Source: Oscillospiraceae bacterium
GTDB taxonomy: Bacteria > Bacillota > Clostridia > Oscillospirales > Oscillospiraceae
Direction: 5' to 3'
Assembly (NCBI GenBank): GCA_030625685.1
Contig: DAOUQJ010000005.1
Location: 89,543-153,542, forward strand
Length of the DNA: 64,000 nt
Within the stretch, counting starts at the first letter, position 1; each line of letters opens with the position of its first letter. Below, piece after piece: positions 1 through 8,165 of this stretch. The notes below the pieces were generated by a model. That model saw only the letters and a list, made by a program, of their open reading frames with translations, made no database searches and had not been told where the DNA came from. The position numbers and the translations under genes were made by a program.

Positions 1-1164
1 CTGAACTCCCATAAGTAGCCCAATATTAGATGCACTGGGGTTTTCCGCTTGAAAAGGTTGCTGTGCAAAATTAGGGTACTCCACTTTCTGTGCCGTGATA
101 GGTGGCGTCTGCTTACCATATGCTTGCCCTTGTTGTTGTGGATACCCCTGTGGGGGCATATAGTATTGAGGCGGAAATTGTCCATAAGGTGGATACCCGT
201 TTGGCGGATACCCATTCGGTGGGTAGGCATTCGGTGGATAAGCCATTTGAGGTGGCATTCCATAGTTTTGTCCCTCTATAGGCTCTTGATTATTCTGCAT
301 TTGTGCTCCGATAACTCCCATTTGATTTTGGGGTGACGGCACAGTTTGCTGAGTTGTCTCAGTAGGAGAAGTCAAATTTTGATTAATCGCAGTACCTACA
401 TTTTGTCCATTTAAAACTGAGGTGTTCGCCTGCGTTGTTTCCACTTGAGTTTTCTCAGTAGTAGTTTGCTCAAACTGATTGGTTATCTCCATATTGGGAG
501 CTGAAATAGTTTCAGTTTTTGGTGCGGTAACTGTATTTGTTTCTTCTTCAACTGTCGCATTAATATGAGAAATCATTTTGATAACCAGTTCAGTGGATAA
601 AAAACAAGTAAATGTAGTATCTAATACATCTTTAATCATCATTTGAAAAGAAATGGCGACCACAGAATCTTCATCGTCAATATTCCAAAAATCACTAGTC
701 ACGCTGTCTTTATTCTCACATAAAAATGCTTCTGGTGTAGAAATATTAACTGGCATATTCAAAATTTCTGACAGCGCTGTTGCTGAAGATCCCATCATTT
801 GATTCATCACTTCGCAAGCAGCACTTAAACTCATATCATCAAATTCAACGTCTCCAACTGAAGTAGAAATATCATTTCCCATTAAAAGATCTAACATCAC
901 TTGCATATCATGACTTCGAATCATGATGACATTGGTTCCTTCAATTCCACTCACATAATTGATCTTTACCAGCAATGCAGGCTCTAAACTAGAGGAATCA
1001 ATATTCTTAAATTGTTCTTGAATGAGACGTGGAGTTGTGATAGTTACCTGTTTTTCAAGCATGGTTGAAACCGCCGTAGCAGCGGAACCCATGCTAATAT
1101 TCATTATTTCCCCTATGGTATCCATCTGCTCTGGTGTCAGTTGTTGTTCAAAGGTAGATTCCAA
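1..1164 (-). CDS. fliY: FliY, flagellar motor switch phosphatase (3' end cut by window)
   Basis: C-ring switch protein that dephosphorylates CheY-P at the motor. The frame is open from a TTG at 1164 to the window edge (388 codons), with GAGGG seven bases upstream of the TTG and 10 bp after the fliM stop. Two CheC-type active-site repeats are visible: Glu19/Asn22 in GEIMNISMGSAA and Glu118/Asn121 in CEVMNQMMGSSA. About 170 residues of Gln/Thr/Asn/Pro-rich linker follow, ending in YPPNGYPP-like repeats. The FliN (SpoA) domain begins at the cut (NIGLLMGVQ). It follows fliM, as in Bacillus and clostridia. The start codon is inferred; the identity is firm. Confidence 0.92.
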   Translation of the reverse strand, partial: MESTFEQQLTPEQMDTIGEIMNISMGSAATAVSTMLEKQVTITTPRLIQEQFKNIDSSSLEPALLVKINYVSGIEGTNVIMIRSHDMQVMLDLLMGNDISTSVGDVEFDDMSLSAACEVMNQMMGSSATALSEILNMPVNISTPEAFLCENKDSVTSDFWNIDDEDSVVAISFQMMIKDVLDTTFTCFLSTELVIKMISHINATVEEETNTVTAPKTETISAPNMEITNQFEQTTTEKTQVETTQANTSVLNGQNVGTAINQNLTSPTETTQQTVPSPQNQMGVIGAQMQNNQEPIEGQNYGMPPQMAYPPNAYPPNGYPPNGYPPYGQFPPQYYMPPQGYPQQQGQAYGKQTPPITAQKVEYPNFAQQPFQAENPSASNIGLLMGVQ

Positions 1165-1174
1165 TGTTTAACCC

Positions 1175-2164
1175 TCATTTCTCATAAATATCAACCAATT
1201 TGATTGCTTTTTTATCCTCAACTTCACCCAGTCTTGCAAAAAACCAGGGAATATTCTCAATATGAACGACTATATTGGAATCAATCTTTTTGTTCAACTC
1301 CAAAATATCGTCTTTCTGCAAGGTTGCAATATCATATAAAGACATTTCACATTGATCTAGAATAACCTCTGCTTCTAGTTCAGATTGTTTGATGTAATTT
1401 AACATAGTGTGTCGTTTCATTCGATCTCGTTCAGGATCAGGTTGCTTGACTGTATGCATATGTTTTACACCAAAGCTTGATATAATTGACTCCATATGTT
1501 CTGCAGGCATGCAGATATTTGCCATACCTGGATAATCATCATTTTTGATTTCTAAAGTCACAATCACTACTGTATCTTGAGGTGAATACGCTTGTAATAA
1601 ACGTCCATTTGTCTCTAAGCCCAACAACGCTGTCTGACTTGCAAATAAATTGCTCCATGCCTCTTTCATATAATTCGTGGTTCTTTCCATAACATGATGA
1701 AGCAAACTCAGTTCAATATCCGTATAATCCCGGGGTGGAGCATATAACGGCTCTCCCCCTCCCATAAGACGATCAATAATCAAATAACCAAACGCAGTAG
1801 GCAATTGTATCAGCCAAGTGGAAATATCTATATCGTCTATTTCGGGTTGCAAAGAAACCAACCCAACAAGTGTATGATCTGGCAAAGCATTGTTAAATTC
1901 GTAATAGCGTTGCTCTTCAATTTGTAAAATTGTAAACTCACACGGTGATCGTAAAATGCTAGTATAATAAGAAGATAATACTCTTGCAAAGTTTTCATAG
2001 AGATTATTGAGTGATTTCAATTGGTCTTTAGTGAATTTTTTAGGAGATGAAAAATCATATTCCTTAATTTTTGGTTTAGCATCTTCAATTACTTCATCTA
2101 CATTATCAGTGCGTGCTCTATTCAGCAGTTCATCTATTTGACTTTGTGATAAGGTTTCAGCCAC
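1175..2164 (-). CDS. fliM: FliM, flagellar motor switch protein
   Basis: C-ring protein of 329 aa that binds phosphorylated CheY and sets rotation direction. The N-terminus carries the CheY-P-binding peptide (LSQSQIDELLN, residues 5-15), followed by the CheC-like middle domain (about 45-230) and a C-terminal SpoA/FliN-like domain ending in VHIENIPWF and KLVDIYEK. The start is GTG, with AGGAG 12 bases upstream. It lies between motB and fliY in the same transcript, and its length is normal for the family. Confidence 0.96.
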   Translation of the reverse strand: MAETLSQSQIDELLNRARTDNVDEVIEDAKPKIKEYDFSSPKKFTKDQLKSLNNLYENFARVLSSYYTSILRSPCEFTILQIEEQRYYEFNNALPDHTLVGLVSLQPEIDDIDISTWLIQLPTAFGYLIIDRLMGGGEPLYAPPRDYTDIELSLLHHVMERTTNYMKEAWSNLFASQTALLGLETNGRLLQAYSPQDTVVIVTLEIKNDDYPGMANICMPAEHMESIISSFGVKHMHTVKQPDPERDRMKRHTMLNYIKQSELEAEVILDQCEMSLYDIATLQKDDILELNKKIDSNIVVHIENIPWFFARLGEVEDKKAIKLVDIYEK

Positions 2165-2199
2165 AGAAATTTTCCACTCCTTTCTCTATTTGATCTGCA

Positions 2200-3225
2200 T
2201 CAGTCTTCATACGGCGAGACATCTTCCTCAATTAATTCATTCTCAATTTCAGCTGTCGCATCTACTTCAACTGTTGCATCTGCTTCAACTGTCGCATCTA
2301 CTTCAACTGTTGCATCTGCTTCAACTGTCGCATCTGCTTCAACTGTCGCATCTGCTTCAACTGTCGCATCTGCTTCAACTGTCGCATCTGCTTCAACTGT
2401 CGCATCTGCTTCAACTGTCGCATCTGCTTCAACTTGTGAGTGATATTTATTCGGAATATAAGGCTCTTGAGGGCTACCCTCTACTGGAAATACTTCTTGA
2501 TTATAAAACTGTCCCAATGCATCCTGCAAATCAAACTTTTTAGCTGTTTCTCCAACGATGATAAGCTCAACACGACGATTTTTCTTGCGACCTTCTTCAG
2601 TATCATTGGTCGCAACAGGATACTGATTTCCATATCCCAAAACAGTTATTTTACTAGAATCTACTCCAGAAGTATAGTTGAAATGCGATGCAACCACAGC
2701 AGCGCGTTCCGCTGACAACATCCAATATGTTCCATAATCAATAGTAGCTGTAAACCCAAGTATATTGATCATGCGTATACTGTCCTCGTGTTGTTTTAAT
2801 CCCTCACCAATAAAATTTAACGTTGGTAAACTACTTGCGCGCAAAACATATTGATCTGGTTCAAAAAACAAGGCACTGGTAAAACGAATATATATCACAT
2901 CATTTATCTTTGAGATTTCAACATCTGCTCCTTGATTGTTCTCATTGATATAATTTTTCAAAGCTTGATATAATTCATCCATATTATCGGCTATAGCTAT
3001 CGCATCCTCACCCTCTACTGCGCTATTGCTTGCAGTGATCTCTTCAATAATTTCTTGGGGCAAATTTGAGAAAGATTTGATAAACGCATTAAACTTAATT
3101 TCATCAACTGTTGACATACTCAAAAGGACGGCAAAAAAAGTTAGAAGTAATGTTACCATGTCAGCATAAGTAGCCAACCAACCTCCACCTTGTTCCTCGG
3201 GTGCATTTTTTTTCTTTCTAGCCAT
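2200..3225 (-). CDS. motB: MotB, flagellar stator protein with repeat tail
   Basis: Stator subunit that anchors to peptidoglycan and carries the ion-binding Asp. From the preferred start (MARKKKNAPEEQ, 341 aa) a single membrane helix runs from about residue 15 to 38 and contains Asp22 in LATYADMVTLL, the conserved ion-accepting position. An OmpA/MotB peptidoglycan-binding domain ends at RKKNRRVELII. An upstream ATG at 3261 is in frame, but AGGGG before the ATG at 3225 fits better. Oddity: after the OmpA domain come ten tandem copies of a six-residue unit (VEADAT or VEVDAT), giving an acidic tail absent from ordinary MotB. It pairs with motA just upstream. Confidence 0.95.
   Translation of the reverse strand: MARKKKNAPEEQGGGWLATYADMVTLLLTFFAVLLSMSTVDEIKFNAFIKSFSNLPQEIIEEITASNSAVEGEDAIAIADNMDELYQALKNYINENNQGADVEISKINDVIYIRFTSALFFEPDQYVLRASSLPTLNFIGEGLKQHEDSIRMINILGFTATIDYGTYWMLSAERAAVVASHFNYTSGVDSSKITVLGYGNQYPVATNDTEEGRKKNRRVELIIVGETAKKFDLQDALGQFYNQEVFPVEGSPQEPYIPNKYHSQVEADATVEADATVEADATVEADATVEADATVEADATVEADATVEVDATVEADATVEVDATAEIENELIEEDVSPYED
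2254..2433 (-). repeat. 18-bp coding tandem repeat, ten units, in motB
   Basis: Ten in-frame 18-bp units encode VEADAT (eight copies) or VEVDAT (two copies). The units are almost identical at DNA level, varying at one Ala/Val codon and at a synonymous third position, so the array probably arose by recent slippage or recombination. Copy number should change in whole codons without breaking the frame. Confidence 0.97.
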
Positions 3226-3264
3226 TATATCTCTGCCCCTTTGAATAGAAATCTGATTCATTTC

Positions 3265-4131
3265 TTATTTTTTGCTCTTTTTATTGCCTTTTCCTTTACC
3301 ACCAGCTTCTTCCCCTTCATCACCTTTCATACTTTTTTTCTTATACTCAGGTAACAATTGAAGCAAACGATCTTGAATTAAGTTTGGATTTTCACCTGCT
3401 TGGATAGCCTGTACTCCCTCAGAAATAATCTGTAAACATAGATACTCTTCTTCATGTCGTACTGCTAGCTTATTAGAAATTGGCATAAAAAAGATATTTG
3501 CTAACAACGAACCATATAAGGTAGTAATAAGCGCAACTGCCATATTAGGGCCTACTGTTTCAATATCAGAAAGATTTCTCAACATGTTAATTAGTCCGAT
3601 CAAAGTACCTACCATACCAAAGGCTGGTGCCAAGGCAGTACCTTTATCATAAAAAGACTTTTCTTGTGTATGACGTTCATCCACACCCTCGAGCCATGCT
3701 TCCATCTGAATTTTAACTTTCTCAGGGTCTACTGAGTCAACCACCTTTTGAATGGCATTCACTAAAAACGGATCTTGAATATCTTTGATATCTTCTTCCA
3801 AAGCCAGCAAACCACTCGTGCGGGATTTTTTTCCCATATCTACCAGAATGTTTATATAGTCTTCTGGCTTATATTGCTTTGGCATGAAAATAATCATCAT
3901 ATGTTTGGGAATTTTCGCAAACTGCGCCAACGGAAACATGATTAACATACAACCAAGTGTCCCACCTAGTACGATGAGAAGACTCGTTATATCGAAAAAG
4001 CTACTCAAATTCGAGAAATTTATGCTAATTTCTCTTGTTTCTGCGTCAGTACTAGTGACTATCCCCATAAAAACAAGACCAATTGCCAATATCAATCCTA
4101 TAATACTAGCTAAATCAATGGTTCGTTTCAT
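3265..4131 (-). CDS. motA: MotA, flagellar stator channel protein
   Basis: Four-helix inner-membrane stator subunit (288 aa) that forms the ion channel with MotB and pushes on FliG. Helices are visible near residues 5-25 and 45-65, and a pair lies at about 165-220. The large cytoplasmic loop holds the conserved charged segment (EGVDERHTQEKSFYDKG) that contacts FliG, and the proline-containing FGMVGTLIGLINML follows. The C-terminus is an extra Gly/Lys-rich tail (GKGKGNKKSKK). AAGGAG precedes the ATG. motB follows after a few bases, so the two are co-translated. Confidence 0.95.
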   Translation of the reverse strand: MKRTIDLASIIGLILAIGLVFMGIVTSTDAETREISINFSNLSSFFDITSLLIVLGGTLGCMLIMFPLAQFAKIPKHMMIIFMPKQYKPEDYINILVDMGKKSRTSGLLALEEDIKDIQDPFLVNAIQKVVDSVDPEKVKIQMEAWLEGVDERHTQEKSFYDKGTALAPAFGMVGTLIGLINMLRNLSDIETVGPNMAVALITTLYGSLLANIFFMPISNKLAVRHEEEYLCLQIISEGVQAIQAGENPNLIQDRLLQLLPEYKKKSMKGDEGEEAGGKGKGNKKSKK

Positions 4132-4143
4132 GCATATCTCTCC

Positions 4144-4350
4144 TTATCGTTTGGGAGAAAACGTGTCAGAATGCACGCAAGATCTCTTGAAACGTACTAT
4201 TTTTTCAATAACTTCATTCATAGACTCTTTCACTATATGATAATGATTGGTGGTCAATCGAATAACTGTATCAGGTGTTTCTTCAATGGTTTCAATCAAA
4301 TCTTCATTTAATGCAAAAGTAGTGCCATTTAGTTTGGTAACGACTAACAT
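4144..4350 (-). CDS. flbD: FlbD family flagellar protein
   Basis: Small cytoplasmic protein (68 aa) of the FlbD/SwrD family. In Bacillus, SwrD sits between the hook genes and motor genes and raises motor power. The family pattern is clear: KLNGTTFALNEDLIETIEETPDTV, split here as KLNGTTFALNEDLIE and then ETPDTVIRLTTN, followed by a helical end. It starts at ATG behind AGGAAGG and lies between flgE and motA, the usual position. Confidence 0.9.
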   Translation of the reverse strand: MLVVTKLNGTTFALNEDLIETIEETPDTVIRLTTNHYHIVKESMNEVIEKIVRFKRSCVHSDTFSPKR

Positions 4351-4384
4351 AACTTGTCATTCCTTCCTATTTTTAATTTGTTTA

Positions 4385-4427
4385 GTCCTAGGCAGACAGA
4401 AAGGGAAAGTTTCCGTCTGCCTAGGAC
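4385..4427. repeat. Perfect inverted repeat between flgE and flbD
   Basis: A 13-bp perfect inverted repeat (GTCCTAGGCAGAC at 4385-4397, its complement at 4415-4427) is extended inward, after one mismatch, by four more pairs (GAAA/TTTC) around a seven-base loop. Neither strand has a U-run after the stem, so it is not a standard terminator. In the minus-strand transcript it sits between the flgE stop and the flbD ribosome site. It may be an RNA-stability or processing hairpin. Confidence 0.85.
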
Positions 4428-4468
4428 GGAGAAGATTCGCCATCAATGAATCTGCTCTAATAAGCTAT

Positions 4469-6901
4469 TTATCTTTTTAAGTTAATTAGCTCTTCTAACA
4501 TTGTGTCAGAAACCGTAATAATACGCGAATTTGCTTGGAACCCACGTTGTGTTGTAATCATTTCTGCAAACTCAGCAGATAGATCGACATTTGACATCTC
4601 CAAAGCACTGCTCTTTAATGAGCCGCTTCCTTCAGAACCTGGATCACACAATTTAGGTTCCCCTGAGTTTGCAGTGGCTGAAAAATAGTTAGATCCTTCT
4701 AATTGCAATCCACTTGCATTAGCAAAATTCGCCAAACTAATCTTTCCGGCAACTACAGTACCTTTATCTGCATGACTTACTGAAATAGTACCATCCGAAG
4801 CAATTGCAATACTAGATAGTTCGTCTAACGTCACGGTTCCACCTTCAGTTCCGCCTGTTAATGGGAATGTAACTGCTGATAAACCTAAATTTCTAGACGG
4901 TTCTGACGCAGTAACAGTCAATTCCTTACCACCAGTTAACGCGAGCATTTCATCTCCATTAGTAGGATCTGTTGCAGGATTTAACGTCTTATAATAGTTG
5001 TTCATTGCATCATAACCAGGATTGCTCACTTGAACATAATCTCCTTTGGGTCCTTTTAGCAGCAAAGAAGAAGCCTTGGTATCTTCAGCAATATCGGCCT
5101 TATATTCAACACCATCTATCGTCATAGAGATAGTCCAAAAATCTGGATCCGTGTCACTGTGTGTATATGTAGCTTTAAAGTCATTCGTCGTTACAGTTCC
5201 AGCACCTTCAAAATTTGAACTAGTTTTCATCAAGAACATTGTTCCTCCAAAGGCACCTTCCTCCATGCCCTTAATAGAACCAGGATAATTCCCAAAATTA
5301 ACCCCTGAAATTTCAGCACCAGTTAACGCTTTTGACTCACCAGCTGTAGCAGAAATTGCCACGTAATTATGCAAATCTAAACTATCATTCAATGCTGTTT
5401 GTAGCTTAGTGTCAGCATCAGGATCAGCGGAATCTATTCCATAATGGTCCAACATCTGAGTGCGACTAGGAACACTCATAGTAATAGAACCATCTAACGC
5501 TTCATCACCAGCTGTTTTCAATGTAAAGTTTCCACCGTTCACACTGGAGACCTCACCTGTATAGGTCTTTCCTCCAATTGTTGCTGTCACTTCATACATA
5601 TTCGTAGTCGTATTAAGTGTATAGGAATATTCCATATCGCCTTGTCCAGAGAAGTTTGAAGTTACAGAAGTAATTGTTGAACCACCAAAAAAGTATTGAG
5701 GTGGTGTTTGCGTTACAATAGATGTTGTATTGTCACCATTGTTAACCAAAGTCGACAAGGTGTTGGTCAACTGATCTTTGTCTGATACTGAAAGTGTGAT
5801 ACTTTTAGTAGAACCCGAATTGGTAACATCACTCAGTTCAATAGTTGCATCTGCTGCAATATTTCCTTGAAATTTACCCTCATAAGTGGTCCCTGCTACT
5901 TGCATGCTAACAACATACTCAATCACTTGACTTGGAGCTGTTCCAGTAATTTGTTTAGTGATGGACATGTTCTCATCCGTAGCGGTGGCCGGAAATGCAT
6001 ATAAATCTGACCCTGTAATGCTCAAAGCTCCATCAAATAAACCATCTGCATCAGAAGCTGTCAACTTAACTTCTTCAGCTAATGCTGCACCAGTCCAAGT
6101 GCCTACAGATGGATCGGTTCCAAACACGTTCTCACTTGCAGTAATTGTAAATTGCCCACCTGGGTGCACAGTTCCTCCATTTGCTTCAGTAATTGCTGCA
6201 TTAATTGCTGCATTCACCTCAGACATTGAGTTGAATTCTTCAAATGCATTTAACTGCACTGTAATGGCTCCTGCGTTAGATATACTTGCACTTGCCAATA
6301 ATCCAGCAGGTAAATTTTCACTTGATCCAATGGCAATGCTCACATTCCCAAATTGTCCAGGATTTGATGCAGTAACGGTATACTCTATTCCATTGATTGT
6401 TTCGTCAGCCATTGGTTTTTTTGCATCTACAGAACCAATATTATCAAGTTTAATCTTTTGTGCTCCTGGTTCACTATTGGCACCAGAAGTACCCAAAACA
6501 AAATTACCATTTATATCTGTTAGGTATCCATTTGAATCATAATCTAACATACCAGCTTTCGTATAGAAAGTGTTTCCATTAGGATCCATAACTTGCAAAA
6601 AGCCTTCGCCCATGATTGCAACGTCCATGCCAAAGCCTGTATTTTGCAAACTTGATTGGGTCATTTGAGTTTGAATCGCCGCCAAAGAAGAACCATAGCC
6701 TACGCTTGACGGATTGACACCACCGCGACTGGTAGTACCTTCAGAAGCACTTCGCACAGTTTGATAATATATATCACTAAATATTGCACGTTGCGACTTG
6801 TATGCATATGTATTGACGTTAGCAATATTGTTACCTATAACGTCCATTTTTGTCTGATGTGTCTTTAAACCAGCTACACCAGAGAACATTGCTCTGTTCA
6901 T
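4469..6901 (-). CDS. flgE: FlgE, flagellar hook protein (very large)
   Basis: Hook subunit polymerised outside the cell. The N-terminus carries the flagellar rod/hook motif (MFSGVAGLKTHQTKMDVIGN and ANVNTYAYK), and the C-terminus has the matching D0 helix (LSAEFAEMITTQRGFQANSR, then TVSDTMLEELINLKR). At 810 aa it is roughly twice the size of many FlgE proteins. The extra length is a long Thr/Ser/Gly/Ala-rich, Cys-poor middle with repeated beta-type segments, presumably additional surface domains (inference). It starts at ATG behind AAGGAG. FlgD (hook cap) and FliK (hook length) are encoded just upstream in the transcript. Confidence 0.94.
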   Translation of the reverse strand: MNRAMFSGVAGLKTHQTKMDVIGNNIANVNTYAYKSQRAIFSDIYYQTVRSASEGTTSRGGVNPSSVGYGSSLAAIQTQMTQSSLQNTGFGMDVAIMGEGFLQVMDPNGNTFYTKAGMLDYDSNGYLTDINGNFVLGTSGANSEPGAQKIKLDNIGSVDAKKPMADETINGIEYTVTASNPGQFGNVSIAIGSSENLPAGLLASASISNAGAITVQLNAFEEFNSMSEVNAAINAAITEANGGTVHPGGQFTITASENVFGTDPSVGTWTGAALAEEVKLTASDADGLFDGALSITGSDLYAFPATATDENMSITKQITGTAPSQVIEYVVSMQVAGTTYEGKFQGNIAADATIELSDVTNSGSTKSITLSVSDKDQLTNTLSTLVNNGDNTTSIVTQTPPQYFFGGSTITSVTSNFSGQGDMEYSYTLNTTTNMYEVTATIGGKTYTGEVSSVNGGNFTLKTAGDEALDGSITMSVPSRTQMLDHYGIDSADPDADTKLQTALNDSLDLHNYVAISATAGESKALTGAEISGVNFGNYPGSIKGMEEGAFGGTMFLMKTSSNFEGAGTVTTNDFKATYTHSDTDPDFWTISMTIDGVEYKADIAEDTKASSLLLKGPKGDYVQVSNPGYDAMNNYYKTLNPATDPTNGDEMLALTGGKELTVTASEPSRNLGLSAVTFPLTGGTEGGTVTLDELSSIAIASDGTISVSHADKGTVVAGKISLANFANASGLQLEGSNYFSATANSGEPKLCDPGSEGSGSLKSSALEMSNVDLSAEFAEMITTQRGFQANSRIITVSDTMLEELINLKR

Positions 6902-6979
6902 TGTTCTTCGTCTCCTTTTTAAGAGCCGCTAATCCTCTTCTGTCATTCCGAGGATTTGTAACCTCCTCACAAGGTCCGG

Positions 6980-7381
6980 TTATACTATGACGGCTCCATT
7001 AATATTTGTGAATACATTTCCTTTCATTTCATTTTTATTCATTGCAGTAATAACAGTATTGTTTTTTACATTTACTACAAAGGCCGAATCATCCATGATA
7101 ATCAAGGTATCCTCTAAACGCTTTTGATCAGCCAATCGAACTGCTTCGTTTAATCGTTCTAAATTCTCTGCACTCAAATTTATTTGATGATGCACTGCTC
7201 GTTTCATAGCATGTTTAGAAAAATCAACACCTTTATTTTCATTCAGGTTTTTTTTCAACAGTTCATGAAATGAAGGCAATCCTTTTTCAGTTTTTAATTG
7301 CTTTGAGTCAGGTTCTTTTGGTAGCGTTGTAGGCTTTCCTACAGCAATTGACCGATAATGGGAGAGTCTAAAATCATCCAT
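6980..7381 (-). CDS. Flagellar operon protein, TIGR02530 type
   Basis: Small (133 aa) predicted soluble protein that matches the Firmicutes flagellar operon family TIGR02530 by position and pattern: a helical region around FSKHAMKRAVHHQINL, then a short beta segment with DDSAFVVNVKNNTVITAM. Its function is not established. It lies between flgD and flgE with a good AAGGAG site, the normal place for the family, so a hook-assembly role is plausible. Confidence 0.85.
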   Translation of the reverse strand: MDDFRLSHYRSIAVGKPTTLPKEPDSKQLKTEKGLPSFHELLKKNLNENKGVDFSKHAMKRAVHHQINLSAENLERLNEAVRLADQKRLEDTLIIMDDSAFVVNVKNNTVITAMNKNEMKGNVFTNINGAVIV

Positions 7382-7395
7382 GAAAAAATCTCTCC

Positions 7396-8151
7396 TTATG
7401 ATAAAGTTTTCGTAGCCATAGGCTTATATACGCTTTTTTGGCCATCCTTTGTGGTGACAACTACATTAAAATAATATTGAGTATTCGGTTTTAATCCAAT
7501 GATGGTCAAACTATCTACACCTTGTATGTCTTTTGCACCAAATTGAATCCCATTTTCTACAGCTTCTACTGTATCAAAATTTTCATTTTCCGAATAATAA
7601 ACCGTGTAAGTTAATCCTGAAGAAATTTGTTCATCTTCAGTTGGCACTTGCCAGTTAACCGTCGCTGAGTCGCTTTTGATTTCAGTAATTTCGAGTGGAT
7701 AGTTTTCAGATGAAATAGCACTGTCAGTTTGACTGCTTTGTCCAGTTTCCACTGACATAATTTGCTCTAGTGTGTACTTTTTTCCACCAATGTATAAAAT
7801 AAACTCATTGTCTACTAAGGACACCTTTTGAACAGATCCAGTCGTGGAATCCAGATCGCCATCCACTGAAAATCGAGATGCTGTCACAGTCTTACCAACC
7901 AAAGATAAAGCGTACGAAGTTTTTGAATAAGTCGCCATTTGCTCCATTTGCTGCATATTTGAAAAAGTAGCCATTTGATCAATCATATCACTATTATCCA
8001 TCGGATTCGTAAAATCCTGATTCTGCATTTGCGTCACCAATAGATTAATGAAATCCATTTGGTCCATTTGAGCATTATCCGTTTTATCGGTAAAGACAGC
8101 ATCATAAACATTTCCATTTCCCTGTGCATGCGATGTTGGTCCAACATTCAT
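7396..8151 (-). CDS. flgD: FlgD, hook cap protein with fibronectin-III-like domain
   Basis: Hook scaffolding/cap protein (251 aa). Residues about 15-90 form the conserved FlgD N-terminal region (DFINLLVTQMQNQDFTNPMD, then MATFSNMQQMEQM). A short beta segment follows (VSLVDNEFILYIGGKKYTL). From about residue 150 the sequence reads as a fibronectin type III fold (SATVNWQVP, TYTVYYSENENFD, then LKPNTQYYFNVVVTTKDG). The C-terminus of better-known FlgD proteins is a tudor/Ig-like pair, so this ending is unusual. ATG behind AAAGGAG; 15 bp after fliK. Confidence 0.92.
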   Translation of the reverse strand: MNVGPTSHAQGNGNVYDAVFTDKTDNAQMDQMDFINLLVTQMQNQDFTNPMDNSDMIDQMATFSNMQQMEQMATYSKTSYALSLVGKTVTASRFSVDGDLDSTTGSVQKVSLVDNEFILYIGGKKYTLEQIMSVETGQSSQTDSAISSENYPLEITEIKSDSATVNWQVPTEDEQISSGLTYTVYYSENENFDTVEAVENGIQFGAKDIQGVDSLTIIGLKPNTQYYFNVVVTTKDGQKSVYKPMATKTLS

Positions 8152-8165
8152 TGTATTTCTCCTTT

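Noticed and set aside
49..336. 95-codon plus-strand frame rich in Trp, Arg and Leu
   Set aside because: Antisense to the proline-rich linker of fliY.
2254..2433. CRISPR-like array
   Set aside because: Units are contiguous, in frame and without spacers; it is a coding minisatellite.
2190..2543. Plus-strand open frame rich in Leu/His/Gln repeats
   Set aside because: It is the antisense reading of the motB tandem repeat and has no ribosome site.
5958..6542. 194-codon plus-strand frame
   Set aside because: Antisense to flgE; flgE has both family ends and a good start site.
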